This document shows positions 9,620 to 17,877 of a stretch of 64,000 bases of DNA, piece by piece (within the stretch, counting starts at the first letter, position 1; each line of letters starts with the position of its first letter). A program made the translations under genes and the position numbers. The DNA lies in the NCBI GenBank assembly GCA_964523885.1, contig CAZFYX010000103.1:12245-76244 (forward strand), given 5' to 3'. Source of the DNA: SHXO01 sp964523885 (lineage in GTDB: Bacteria; Pseudomonadota; Gammaproteobacteria; Burkholderiales; SHXO01). Below the pieces are notes generated by a model. The model was not told the origin of the DNA and searched no databases. It saw nothing but the letters and a program-made list of their open reading frames with translations.

Positions 9620-9932
9620 ATGGAGAAATCGTGCGGCGTGTCCGCGTCGGCCGACTGGCGCGGCGGCGTACCTGCCCCGGCTTTGCGGTGGAATCGAGCC
9701 TGTTGCAGCGTGCCGTAGGTTCGGGGAGACAGGTTTGTCGGCCTCTCCAATGCGGATGCGGGGGCATAGCCCGCGCCGCGCGAAGCGGTAACCGATTTGT
9801 ATGGATACACAGGCTAGGATGGTTGCGTCGATCGAACGCAATGCAACGCTGCTTCGATGGCGACATGCGATCGCCGCGCCCGGTCCGACCCTCGCGCGGC
9901 CCCTGGTGGAACGGCAATATGACGGAGGGCAT

Positions 9933-10277
9933 ATGTACACACTGAGCAAGGCGTTGATCATTGCCTGCGGCAGCGCCGCCGCACTGGCCTGCATCCCGGC
10001 GCAGGCCGCGGACACGGGCGACGTGCGCGTGACGTTCGATCCCGGGTTCACCGACCGCACCAACATGGGCCGCGCACCCGGCGACTCGAGCAGCGTGGGT
10101 GTGAGCGTCGATGCCGGCCTGCAAGCGCGCACCAACATGCCGGTGCGCGAACAGAAGGAGGCCGGCTCGCTCGTCGCGAAGCCCGACATGGGCCTGCGCG
10201 AGCGCACCAACATGGGCGGCATCGGGCGCGCCGGCACTGCGCCGGATACGCCGGAAACGGCTGCCGTCACCCGCTGA
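9933..10277 (+). CDS. Secreted TNM-repeat protein A, 114 aa
   Basis: Family not recognised. A clear Sec signal peptide ends AQAA (about residue 26). The mature part is three degenerate repeats of 24-25 residues, each with a hydrophobic strand, an Asp and then RTNM, at residues 42-45, 66-69 and 91-94 (for example VTFDPGFTDRTNM and VSVDAGLQARTNM). No Cys in the mature region, no membrane segment. GACGGAGGG precedes the ATG; a longer in-frame start at 9801 is rejected because it would bury the signal peptide. A hairpin terminator follows. A second protein with the same repeat lies at 55671-56021. Probably periplasmic or extracellular. Confidence 0.8.
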   Translation: MYTLSKALIIACGSAAALACIPAQAADTGDVRVTFDPGFTDRTNMGRAPGDSSSVGVSVDAGLQARTNMPVREQKEAGSLVAKPDMGLRERTNMGGIGRAGTAPDTPETAAVTR

Positions 10278-10293
10278 AGCCACGCAGCACGAT

Positions 10294-10321
10294 CCGCCCT
10301 GCGGCAGCCGCCGCAGGGCGG
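10294..10321 (+). terminator. Hairpin terminator after TNM-repeat gene A
   Basis: Perfect 12-bp stem CCGCCCTGCGGC / GCCGCAGGGCGG with the 4-base loop AGCC, 16 bases after the stop codon, followed by a weak T-rich stretch (TTGCCTTT). It probably ends the TNM-repeat transcript and separates it from the next small gene. Confidence 0.65.
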
Positions 10322-10342
10322 TTGCCTTTGCAGGGGGCGAGC

Positions 10343-10654
10343 ATGAGCAGAACGATCGGTGCAGCACTCCTGGCAGTGATCGCCGGGACGAGTCAGGTCG
10401 GGTTCGCAGGGCAGCCGACCGCCGCCGTGCACGGGCGTGCCGGCGCAGCCGAGGGTGCATCGCGCGTGGAATGGGTTTCGAATCGTTCGGGCGCGATGGG
10501 CTTCTGGCGCCAGCTCTCGTTCGTCGCCTGGCCTGGGCGCGCGGGAGGACCGGCCGGCTGGGCCGCCACGCGGACGGGGACCAGCCCCGGGCGGCGCGCG
10601 GCGGCGATGCACCAGGCGGCGCTGGAGGATGTCCTGCTGCCGCAGGAGCGCTGA
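10343..10654 (+). CDS. Putative small exported protein, 103 aa
   Basis: Unknown. It begins with a plausible signal peptide (MSRTIGAALLAVIAGTSQVG, cleavage near residue 24) and is followed by a low-complexity Arg/Gly/Ala-rich chain without Cys and without a recognisable domain. GGGGGCGAG lies before ATG 10343. It follows the TNM-repeat gene but sits beyond a terminator hairpin. Composition is not far from that of a chance frame in this GC content, so coding status is uncertain; the signal peptide and start site are the support. Confidence 0.4.
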   Translation: MSRTIGAALLAVIAGTSQVGFAGQPTAAVHGRAGAAEGASRVEWVSNRSGAMGFWRQLSFVAWPGRAGGPAGWAATRTGTSPGRRAAAMHQAALEDVLLPQER

Positions 10655-10868
10655 TCCCGCGCTGGTCCCCGTGCCCGCGCCAGCAGGGCCGGTGAGCGCG
10701 GCGTTCCCGGGGCTGCGGTCGGGCCGGCATGCCTGGTGTCTGTTCTTCCACGCATGCGCGCCGCCGACGTGTAAGAAGTAGGCGCACGCACGGGCGGCGT
10801 CGCGCCAGCGGCCGGGACGGCGAGCAGAACATCCGGGTACTGCAATTGCCCGCTGACCTCGCCCTGCC

Positions 10869-13800
10869 ATGAGCACACAGCCTCTCTGCCGACTCGTGAT
10901 GCCGAGCGCACGCGCCGGACGGCGCGCGGCGCGGCGGCGGGTCGCGGTGGGCGCCGTGATCATGGCCGGCGCGCTCGGTGCGCTGGCGTGGTGGGAGATG
11001 GAGACGTCCACGCTGCAGGCGCGGTCGTTCTCCTGGCTGGCGCAGGCGCTGCGCTACGACCTGCAGCCCGGCGCGGGGGAGCCGCTTGCGCTGGCCGCTG
11101 CCGGTCCGTTCGACCAGCGCCTGGGGTACAGCCGAATCGCTTCGTTCTCGCGCCGGCTGTCCGATGCCAGCTTCGAGGTCGAGGCGCAGGCGCGTCCTTC
11201 CGACAGCATGCGCCGCGCGGCCGGATTCGGGCTCTATCCAATCTACCGCGAGAAAACCCAGGCCGGTCTCGCGCTGCTCGGCTGCGACGGCAGCGTGATC
11301 TCCTCGTTCCGCTTCCCGCGCCATGCGTACCCACGCTTCGAGGCCGTGCCCCCCGTTCTGGTGCGCTCACTGCTCTACATCGAGAATCGAGAACTGCTCG
11401 ACCCGCGCTACCCGCAGCGCAATCCTGCGGTGGAATGGGATCGTCTCGGGCACGCGGCGTTGCTGCAGGCGTTCCGGGCCCTGGTGCCGGGGCGGCCGCC
11501 GGGCGGCAGCACGCTGGCCACGCAGATGGAGAAGTACCGGCATTCGCCCGGCGGGCGCACCCAGTCGATGACGGAGAAGGTGCAGCAGATGGCCTCCGCC
11601 TCGTTGCGTGCATACCTGCACGGCGACCAGACGCTCGCGGCGCGGCAGCAGATCGTGGTCGACTACCTGAACACCATGCCGCTCTCGGCCACCATCGGCA
11701 TGGGCGAGGTGTTCGGCCTCGGAGATGGCATGTGGGCCTGGTACGGCACGGAGTTCGCGCGGATGAACGCAGTGCTGTCCGCGTCCCCCCGGGGCAGTAC
11801 GCAACTGCTGGAGCAGGCGCAGGTCTACCGCCAGGCGCTGAGCCTGCTGGTCGCGCAGCGCCGCCCGTCGGGACTGCTCAACGACGAGCGCGAGCGCCTG
11901 GCGGATCTCACCGACAGCTACCTGCGCCTGCTTGCCAACGAGGGGATCATCCCCCCGGCGCTGCGCGACGCCGCCCTGCGCGTGCGCGCCCTGCCGGCTG
12001 GCATGCCGGGCGGTCTGGCGGGCGACGGCGAAGGCAAGCTCAGCACCACGTTGCGCACGCGCCTGGCCGGCTTGCTCGGCACCGCCGGGCTGTACGAGCT
12101 CGACCGTCTCGACCTCGCGGTGGAGACGCCACTGCTCGGGCCCCTGCAGGCGCGCGTCGCCGCCACGCTCAAGCGCCTGACCGACCCCGACGCCGCGCGC
12201 GGGCTGGGACTGTACGAAGCGCGCCTGCTCCAGCGCGGTGATCCTGCCGGGGTCACCTACAGCATGATCCTGATGGAGCGCTCTGAGCACGGCAACCTGG
12301 TGCGGGTCCAGGCCGACAGCAGCGACGAGCCGTTCGACGTCAACGAACAGGCCAAGCTGGACCTGGGTTCGACCGCGAAGCTGCGCACGCTGGTCACCTA
12401 CCTCGAGCTGGTGGCGGAGATGCACGAGCGCTATGCCCACCTGTCGCGCGAGGCACGCGGCTGGGTGCGCGCCACGCGGGCGGACCGGCTCACGCAGTGG
12501 GCGGTGGACCATCTCGATGCGGCCGCCGACCGCAGCCTCGTCGCCATGCTCGATGCGGCGCTCGAGCGCACCTACTCGGCCAGCCCGTGGGAACTGTTCT
12601 ACACCGGGGGCGGCCTGCACCGCTTCTCCAACTTCGATCCGCGCGACGACCGCCGCACGGTCACCCTGCGCGAGGCGCTGCGCAACTCGATCAACCTGCC
12701 GTTTGTGCGGCTGATGCGAGACATCGTGCAGCACCTGATGACCGGGGTGCCGCAGTCGGCCGCGCAGTTCGACCAGGCCGAGCGGATGCAGTACCTGGGC
12801 CGGTTCGCCGACGCGGAGGGCAGGACCTTCCTGCGCAGGTTCTATGCGAAGTACGCGGGCTTGCCGCCCGGCGCCGCGCTTGACGCGCTGGCGCGCAGCG
12901 TGCCGCGCAGCCCCGCCCGGCTGGCCGTCGCGTTCCGCTCCGCGGCTCCGGATGCGCAGGTTGCGGCGCTCGATGCATTCCTCGCCCGGCACCTGCCACC
13001 GGGCACCCACCGCGATGCGGCGAGCCTGTACCGGCGCTTCGCTCCCGAGCGCCATTCCCTGAGCGATCGCGGCTACCTCGCGCGCGTGCACCCGCTGGAA
13101 CTGTGGACGGTCGCGTTCCTGCAGCAGCACCCGCGGGCGGACCTGGCCGAGCTGCTGGCCGCGAGCCGCGAGGCACGGCTCTCGGCCTACGAATGGCTGT
13201 TCCGGACCCGCCATGCGAGCGCGCAGGACGCGCGCATCTACAGCATGCGCGAGGCCGATGCGTTCCGGCGCCTGCACGAGCGCTGGCGCCGGCTGGGCTA
13301 CCCGTTCGACGCGCTGGTGCCCTCCTACGCGACCGCGCTGGGCAGCTCGGCCGATCGGCCGGCCGCGCTCGCGGAACTCATGGGCATCCTGGTCAACGAC
13401 GGCCTGCGCCTGCGCGCCGTGCGCATCGAGGCGCTCCACTTCGCCGCCGGCACGCCGTTCGAGACCCGCTTCGTGCCGCATCCGGGCCCGGCCGAGCGCG
13501 TGCTCGATCCGCAGGTGGCGCGCGTGGTCCGCGCAGCCCTGGAGGACGTGGTGGCGCATGGCACGGCGCAGCGGTTGGGGACGACCCTCACCCTAGCCGA
13601 CGGCATGCGCCTGACCTTCGCCGGCAAGACCGGCACCGGCGACAACCGGTTCGAGACCTATGCTCCCAACGGAACGCTGGTGCGCTCGCGCGCGGTGAGC
13701 CGGGCCGCCACCTTCGCGTTCATGATCGGCGAGCGCTACTTCGGCACGGTGACGGCGTATGTGATGGGCGAGCAGGCCGACCGGTACGCCTTCACCAGCG

Positions 13801-13946
13801 CGCTGCCGGTGCAGGTGCTCAAGGTGCTGTCGCCGCTGCTGGCCCAGCACCTGGGCATGGCCTGCCTGCCGGAACCTGGCGGCAAGCGGCGCGTCACCCG
13901 CGTCAACCAACCGGCCCCCGCGCTGGAGCTGCCCGAGCCGGGTTGA
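10869..13946 (+). CDS. Class A penicillin-binding protein-like transglycosylase/transpeptidase, 1025 aa
   Basis: Predicted inner-membrane cell wall synthase, anchored by an N-terminal transmembrane helix (residues about 25-45), with the rest periplasmic. The GT51 transglycosylase region carries Glu172 in LLYIENREL and the GGSTLATQMEKY motif; both depart from the common EDxxF and GGSTITQQ forms. Transpeptidase motifs follow: STAK (Ser501), SIN (Ser607) and KTGTGD (Lys920). Long inserts between them make the protein larger than the usual 750-850 residues. It therefore belongs to a divergent PBP1 group, distinct from PBP1a/1b. The gene converges on folE with 11 bases between stops. Confidence 0.8.
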   Translation: MSTQPLCRLVMPSARAGRRAARRRVAVGAVIMAGALGALAWWEMETSTLQARSFSWLAQALRYDLQPGAGEPLALAAAGPFDQRLGYSRIASFSRRLSDASFEVEAQARPSDSMRRAAGFGLYPIYREKTQAGLALLGCDGSVISSFRFPRHAYPRFEAVPPVLVRSLLYIENRELLDPRYPQRNPAVEWDRLGHAALLQAFRALVPGRPPGGSTLATQMEKYRHSPGGRTQSMTEKVQQMASASLRAYLHGDQTLAARQQIVVDYLNTMPLSATIGMGEVFGLGDGMWAWYGTEFARMNAVLSASPRGSTQLLEQAQVYRQALSLLVAQRRPSGLLNDERERLADLTDSYLRLLANEGIIPPALRDAALRVRALPAGMPGGLAGDGEGKLSTTLRTRLAGLLGTAGLYELDRLDLAVETPLLGPLQARVAATLKRLTDPDAARGLGLYEARLLQRGDPAGVTYSMILMERSEHGNLVRVQADSSDEPFDVNEQAKLDLGSTAKLRTLVTYLELVAEMHERYAHLSREARGWVRATRADRLTQWAVDHLDAAADRSLVAMLDAALERTYSASPWELFYTGGGLHRFSNFDPRDDRRTVTLREALRNSINLPFVRLMRDIVQHLMTGVPQSAAQFDQAERMQYLGRFADAEGRTFLRRFYAKYAGLPPGAALDALARSVPRSPARLAVAFRSAAPDAQVAALDAFLARHLPPGTHRDAASLYRRFAPERHSLSDRGYLARVHPLELWTVAFLQQHPRADLAELLAASREARLSAYEWLFRTRHASAQDARIYSMREADAFRRLHERWRRLGYPFDALVPSYATALGSSADRPAALAELMGILVNDGLRLRAVRIEALHFAAGTPFETRFVPHPGPAERVLDPQVARVVRAALEDVVAHGTAQRLGTTLTLADGMRLTFAGKTGTGDNRFETYAPNGTLVRSRAVSRAATFAFMIGERYFGTVTAYVMGEQADRYAFTSALPVQVLKVLSPLLAQHLGMACLPEPGGKRRVTRVNQPAPALELPEPG

Positions 13947-13957
13947 GCCGATGCGCC

Positions 13958-14659
13958 TCAGCCGCCGCCGCGGACCAGCTGCAGGAACTCCTTGCGCGAC
14001 TCGGGGTTGCGCAGGAACACCCCGCGCATGACGCTGTTCATCATGCGCGACTCGTCCTTCACGCCGCGCCAGTGCATGCAGAAGTGGTCGGCGTCGAGCA
14101 CTACCGCGAGGCCGTCCGGGCGCAGCCGCGCCTCGATCAGGTCGGCCAGCTGCACAATGGCTTCCTCCTGGATCTGCGGCCGGCTCATGATCCAGTCGGC
14201 CAGGCGCGCGTACTTCGACAATCCCACCAGGTTGGATGCCTCGCTCGGCAGCACGCCGATCCACAGCTTGCCGAGGATCGGCACGAGGTGGTGCGAGCAG
14301 GCGCTGCGCACGGTGATCGGGCCCACGATCATGAGCTCGTTGAGCCGCTCCGCGTTGGGAAACTCCGTCACCCGCGGCATCGGGTAGTAGCGGCCCTTGA
14401 ACACCTCGTGCAGGAACATTCGCGCGACGCGCCTGGCGGTGCCCTGGGTGTTGTGGTCGCCCTGCGTGTCGATGACGAGACTCTCGAGCAGGCCCTGGAT
14501 CCTCTGCGCCACCTCGTCCTCGAGGGCGCCGAGCTCCTGCTCGCCGTCGATGAACGCGGCGATGTTGTCGTTGGCGTGGAACCGGTGGCCTGCGGCGCGG
14601 AGGCGCGCCCGGATGCGTTCGGACATCGAGGTCTGCGCGGACGGCTCGGGATCGTTCAT
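13958..14659 (-). CDS. folE: GTP cyclohydrolase I, 233 aa
   Basis: Converts GTP to 7,8-dihydroneopterin triphosphate, the first step of tetrahydrofolate synthesis. Conserved segments are visible: GTARRVARMF, TVRSACSHHLVPILGKLWIGVLP with zinc-ligand Cys and catalytic His, GLSKYARL, and DADHFCMHWRGVKD containing the second zinc Cys. Length is close to the usual 190-230, with an N-terminal extension of about 30 residues. The long open frame upstream is a chance extension: ATG 14659 has GGAG 7-8 bases before it and begins MNDPEPSAQT. Monocistronic on the minus strand. Confidence 0.95.
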   Translation of the reverse strand: MNDPEPSAQTSMSERIRARLRAAGHRFHANDNIAAFIDGEQELGALEDEVAQRIQGLLESLVIDTQGDHNTQGTARRVARMFLHEVFKGRYYPMPRVTEFPNAERLNELMIVGPITVRSACSHHLVPILGKLWIGVLPSEASNLVGLSKYARLADWIMSRPQIQEEAIVQLADLIEARLRPDGLAVVLDADHFCMHWRGVKDESRMMNSVMRGVFLRNPESRKEFLQLVRGGG

Positions 14660-15080
14660 GACGTGCTCCGGGAAAGCCAGGGGCGAGCCCGCACTATAGG
14701 ACCTGCACGGCGATCGTGCCGAGGCCAGCGTTGCCCACGGCGGAACGACACCATTCCGGCGCGCGCGCAGACCGCTGTCATCACTGTCGCCTGCGCAGTC
14801 CCTTTGCAGTTCTTGCAGCCGGTCCCGGCCTTGCGCGCTGGAAGGTGGACACCAGCGTGCAGAACTTACCCGACGCCTCGGGGTGCCGCGGTCGGCCGCG
14901 CCGCAGGCGTGCAGCGCGCCGGTGCCGGGATTCACCAGCGCGGCAGGTGGTGTTTGGGCGCAACCGGACTGGGCGTGGTGCTTGCCCCCGCACGCTTGCC
15001 AGCAGTCCCCGCGGCGGGAGCGGACGTTGCTGGCGATGGGTGCGTTGGGTGCGTTCTTTCCGGCTGTTGCACAGGAGGCG
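14660..15080. other. Intergenic region upstream of folE and of the two-gene module
   Basis: A divergent 421-base gap. It must hold the folE promoter (leftward) and possibly that of the 15081 gene (rightward), but I find no strong promoter, terminator or repeat. Open frames cross it on both strands without ribosome binding sites or family resemblance. Confidence 0.35.
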
Positions 15081-15317
15081 ATGGTGAAGACACTGCGTAT
15101 ACTGGATTCTTCGGGCGATCGTGTGATCGAGTTCGACGAGAGCGAGGCGTCGACCGCGGCGCGGCGCGAGGCCAAGGCGCTGTTCGAGCGCATGCTGGCC
15201 TCCGGTTCGGTGGCGTTCAAGGTCAACCGCGGAGAAGGGCGGTCGGACGAGAAGATCAACGACTTCTCGGCCCTGGAAGACGAGACCGTCGTCGTGCCCC
15301 GCGTGGTCGGGGGCTGA
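15081..15317 (+). CDS. Small conserved-looking hypothetical protein, 78 aa
   Basis: Unknown function. ATG 15081 has AGGAGGC immediately upstream. The protein reads as a compact alpha/beta fold: a beta hairpin (TLRILDSSGDRVIEFD), a helix (STAARREAKALFERMLAS) and a closing strand pattern (SVAFKVNRG ... ETVVVPRVVGG). The arrangement recalls small beta-grasp-like proteins, an impression not shown by any motif. No signal peptide. The next gene starts 88 bases downstream on the same strand, and the two probably form one unit. Confidence 0.6.
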   Translation: MVKTLRILDSSGDRVIEFDESEASTAARREAKALFERMLASGSVAFKVNRGEGRSDEKINDFSALEDETVVVPRVVGG

Positions 15318-15405
15318 AGCGGCCCGCAAAAGCCGGCAGGACGCCATTGCACCGCAACCGGCAGGCGCCCGCAGCCGGGCGCGGTGCCTTGCTCCGGGGT
15401 AACCT

Positions 15406-15930
15406 ATGCTGCGCATGATGGCGCGCATGTGGCGCGCACTGGTCGCGGATTCGCTCCCGCCGGGCGCGGAGCGGCCCGCTGCGGATGCGGCGCCGGATCC
15501 GCGCCGCGAGGCCTCCCTGGCCTCCAGCTGGATCGGCGATGCCGCGACCGCACGCTCGCGCACCTCCGAGACCCGCGCCCGCCGGCTGCTCACGCGGCTG
15601 CTGAGCGAGGGCCAGCTGCGTGAGCTGGAGAAGCACGGCTGCTTCACCGTGCAGGTGCCCGGGCGCGGCAAGTTCTGCATCCTGCCGCGCTCGACCTTCA
15701 ACGTGATCCACCTGCAGACCGGCAACCTCTACTGCTGCACCACCGAGGCGTTCGTGCCGCTCTCCGACCTGATGCTCGCGCAGAAGCTGCTGCTGGAGAA
15801 CGATCCGGACCGGTTCTTCGCCGCGGCCAACTGCCGTCCCGAGACCTTCGCCGGCCCGCAGGAGCAGCAGCTGCGCCGGGTGCTGAGCGACGGCTATCGC
15901 GAGGAAGCGCCAGCGCGGTCGATATGGTGA
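15406..15930 (+). CDS. Hypothetical protein, 174 aa, second gene of a two-gene module
   Basis: Not recognised. The first 70 residues are polar and Arg/Ala-rich. The C-terminal 100 look globular: LLSEGQLRELEKHGCFTVQVPG, then a strand-rich core (KFCILPRSTFNVIHLQTGNLYCC) with a Cys-Cys pair, then a helix with LSDLMLAQKLLLENDPDRFF. Four Cys in total could bind a metal or form disulfides, but no signal peptide is present. The start could also be Met4 or Met5 of the same frame. The stop is directly followed by a long palindrome (15931-16041). Confidence 0.55.
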   Translation: MLRMMARMWRALVADSLPPGAERPAADAAPDPRREASLASSWIGDAATARSRTSETRARRLLTRLLSEGQLRELEKHGCFTVQVPGRGKFCILPRSTFNVIHLQTGNLYCCTTEAFVPLSDLMLAQKLLLENDPDRFFAAANCRPETFAGPQEQQLRRVLSDGYREEAPARSIW

Positions 15931-16041
15931 CTTCAGGCTCCAGGCCCTGGGCTCTAGACGCCAGACTCCAGGGATGTGGTGGCGGCGCAGTGCGCCGCGC
16001 CTTGCCTCTGGCGTCTAGAGCCCAGGGCCTGGAGCCTGAAG
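15931..16041. repeat. Long nested palindrome, family A copy 1
   Basis: The arms 15931-15964 and 16008-16041 are a perfect 34-bp inverted repeat containing GGCTCCAGG and TCTAGACGCCAG. The 43-base centre holds a second hairpin (GCGGCGCA / TGCGCCGC). It fills the gap between the 174-aa gene and tonB, starting one base after one stop codon and ending beside the other, so it may also end both convergent transcripts. A second copy with the same outer and inner plan is at 59939-60081. Confidence 0.85.
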
Positions 16042-16042
16042 C

Positions 16043-16750
16043 TTATGGATCGATCTTGAAGATGATCACCTGGTCCGCCTTGTAGCTCGTGCCGTCGCGC
16101 TTGAACTTGTACTGACGCACCGCCTCCTGCACCGCGGCGTCGAACACTCCGGGCGGCTCTGACAGCAGCGTCTCCACGCCGGTCACATTGCCCTCGCCGT
16201 CCACCGTCAGGCGCACGCGCACGCGGCCTTCGATGTGCTGCGCTTCCGCTTCCGGCGGATACTTCGGCCGCACCTTGCGCACCGGCTTCACATCCTGGAA
16301 CACCGACGGCAGCGGCGGCGCTTCTTCCTCCTCCTTCGGCGGCTCGGGCTCGGGAGGCGGCTCCTCCTCCTTCGGTTTGGGTTTCGGCTTGGGCTTGGGC
16401 TCGGGCTTGGGCAGCTGGATCTTCGCGTTGGGATCGACCGGCGGTGGTTCCACGGCCACCTGCTCGACCTTCTTCTCCGGGACCGGCTTGCGCTTCTCCG
16501 GCGGCGGGGGCGGCGGCGGCTCCGGCCGCGGCTCCAGGCGCACGTTCATCACCGGCGTGGGCGGGGGCTCGGTCAGGCCGAGGAACGACCAGTCCACGCC
16601 GAACACGAGGAACGGGACCAGCAGCTCGAGCACGGCGGCGATCAGCGCCGCCTTCCAGAGCGGCAGGCCCTGGTCCTCGAGCTGGTCGAGCCTGGCCCAC
16701 AGGGGTCCGCCGGGACGGGTACCCGGTTCGGACTTCGGGTCCGGGATCAT
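16043..16750 (-). CDS. tonB: TonB family energy transducer, 235 aa
   Basis: Couples the inner-membrane ExbB-ExbD proton channel to outer-membrane TonB-dependent receptors. Visible parts: cytoplasmic N-terminus, one membrane helix (about residues 33-53, AALIAAVLELLVPFLVFGV), a long Pro/Lys/Glu-rich periplasmic spacer (about 60-150), and a TonB C-terminal domain with RPKYPPEAEAQHIEGRVRV and an ending YKFKRDG. The start overlaps the exbD stop by 4 bases (ATGA), so translation is coupled. No receptor gene is in the window; the binding protein gene upstream suggests the same substrate pathway. Confidence 0.9.
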   Translation of the reverse strand: MIPDPKSEPGTRPGGPLWARLDQLEDQGLPLWKAALIAAVLELLVPFLVFGVDWSFLGLTEPPPTPVMNVRLEPRPEPPPPPPPEKRKPVPEKKVEQVAVEPPPVDPNAKIQLPKPEPKPKPKPKPKEEEPPPEPEPPKEEEEAPPLPSVFQDVKPVRKVRPKYPPEAEAQHIEGRVRVRLTVDGEGNVTGVETLLSEPPGVFDAAVQEAVRQYKFKRDGTSYKADQVIIFKIDP

Positions 16751-17178
16751 TTCTTCGCGTTGTGCGCCGGCGTCTCCGCCTTCGCAGCCAGGCCCACCGA
16801 GGTGATGCCGGCGCCGCGCACCGCGTCCATCACCGTCAGCAGCGTCTGCAGTGAGGCGTCCTTGTCCCCGGCCAGCACCACGTCCACCGGCTTGGCCTGC
16901 TTGAGCTCGGTGAGCTTCTGCTTGAGCTCGTCCATCGTCACCGGCTTGCCGTCGACGACGGTCTCCCCGGCCTTGGTGACGCCCACGGTGATGGTCGAGG
17001 TCTTGAGCTGCTGCGTGGTGGCAGAGCCGGGCAGCTCCATCGCCACCCCGGTGCCGGCGATCATGCGCAGCGTGATGATCACGAAGAACACCAGCAGGAA
17101 CATCATGATGTCGATCATCGGGATGACTTCCACCCGCGGCTTGGTGACATCGAAGTAGCTGCTGCGGCCCGTGCGCAT
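16747..17178 (-). CDS. exbD: Biopolymer transport protein ExbD/TolR family, 143 aa
   Basis: Forms the proton channel with ExbB that powers TonB. A short cytoplasmic N-terminus is followed by one membrane helix, VIPMIDIMMFLLVFFVII, with the conserved protonatable Asp (PMID). The rest is the periplasmic ExbD domain (TITVGVTKAGETVVDGKPV and VVLAGDKDASLQTLLTVMD). The ATG overlaps the exbB stop by one base (TGATG) and the stop overlaps the tonB start, so all three are translated as a coupled unit. Confidence 0.92.
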   Translation of the reverse strand: MRTGRSSYFDVTKPRVEVIPMIDIMMFLLVFFVIITLRMIAGTGVAMELPGSATTQQLKTSTITVGVTKAGETVVDGKPVTMDELKQKLTELKQAKPVDVVLAGDKDASLQTLLTVMDAVRGAGITSVGLAAKAETPAHNAKK

Positions 17179-17876
17179 CAGGCTCTCCGGCCTGCGCTGA
17201 TCGGGGTCACCTTGCCGTCCTGCGCCTCGCGCACCGGCATGCCGTGGTGGGCGGAGCCGCCGCCGTGCAGGCGGTTGATCACCATCACCTTGAGCTGCTC
17301 CATCTGGTGCAGCGCGAGGCGCCCGCGCGTGTTGAAGTAGTTGAGGAAGGACACCGCGAAGATCGCGATGAGCAGGCCGAAGCCGGTGGCGACCAGCGCC
17401 TCGGCAATGCCGCCGGTGACCATCTGCGCGGCCGCGCCGCCGGCGCCGGTGGTGCCCAGGATCCCGAAGGCGTGGACCATGCCGATAATGGTGCCGAGCA
17501 GCCCCATCAGCGGCGCCAGCGTGACCGCGCTGTCGAGCACCCACACGTGCTTGTCGATCTTGGGCATCTGCCACATGATCGACTCGTCGATGTGGCGCTC
17601 CATCGTCTCGGCGTCCTGTCCGCGCGAGGCCAGCGCCGAGGAGATGATCGAGCGCTGCATCGAGCCCTCGTAGTGCGCGGCCAGCTGCTCGAGCTTGTCC
17701 ACGTTCTGGTACTCGACCAGCTGCAGGTCGTGCTCCATCGCCAGGCCGGACTTGAGCACCCGGTGGTAGAAGTACAGCCGCTCCACGATCACGGCCAGCG
17801 TGATCAGCAGCAGCAGGCCCATCAGCGGCAGCAGGCCGCCGGACTGGGAGCTCAGCTCAATCAACTTCTGCATCAT
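17178..17876 (-). CDS. exbB: MotA/TolQ/ExbB proton channel family protein, 232 aa
   Basis: Inner-membrane channel subunit of the TonB system with three predicted membrane helices: one N-terminal (GLLPLMGLLLLITLAVIVERLYF) and two after the cytoplasmic loop (TLAPLMGLLGTIIGMVHAF and EALVATGFGLLIAIFAVSFLNYF). The GLLGTIIGMV motif is diagnostic of the family. The start codon follows a run of Glu codons at the end of the upstream gene, GAGGAAGAGGAGGAGGAA, that doubles as a strong ribosome binding site. Length matches ExbB more than TolQ, and adjacency to tonB supports ExbB. Confidence 0.92.
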   Translation of the reverse strand: MMQKLIELSSQSGGLLPLMGLLLLITLAVIVERLYFYHRVLKSGLAMEHDLQLVEYQNVDKLEQLAAHYEGSMQRSIISSALASRGQDAETMERHIDESIMWQMPKIDKHVWVLDSAVTLAPLMGLLGTIIGMVHAFGILGTTGAGGAAAQMVTGGIAEALVATGFGLLIAIFAVSFLNYFNTRGRLALHQMEQLKVMVINRLHGGGSAHHGMPVREAQDGKVTPISAGRRA

Positions 17877-17877
17877 G

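Noticed and set aside
6494..9718. Open frame of 1074 codons on the plus strand
   Set aside because: Antisense shadow of the BTAD regulator, whose motifs are unmistakable on the minus strand.
14660..15352. N-terminal extension of the folE frame
   Set aside because: The extension is Ser/Arg-rich noise, and GTP cyclohydrolase I starts cleanly at 14659 with a ribosome binding site.
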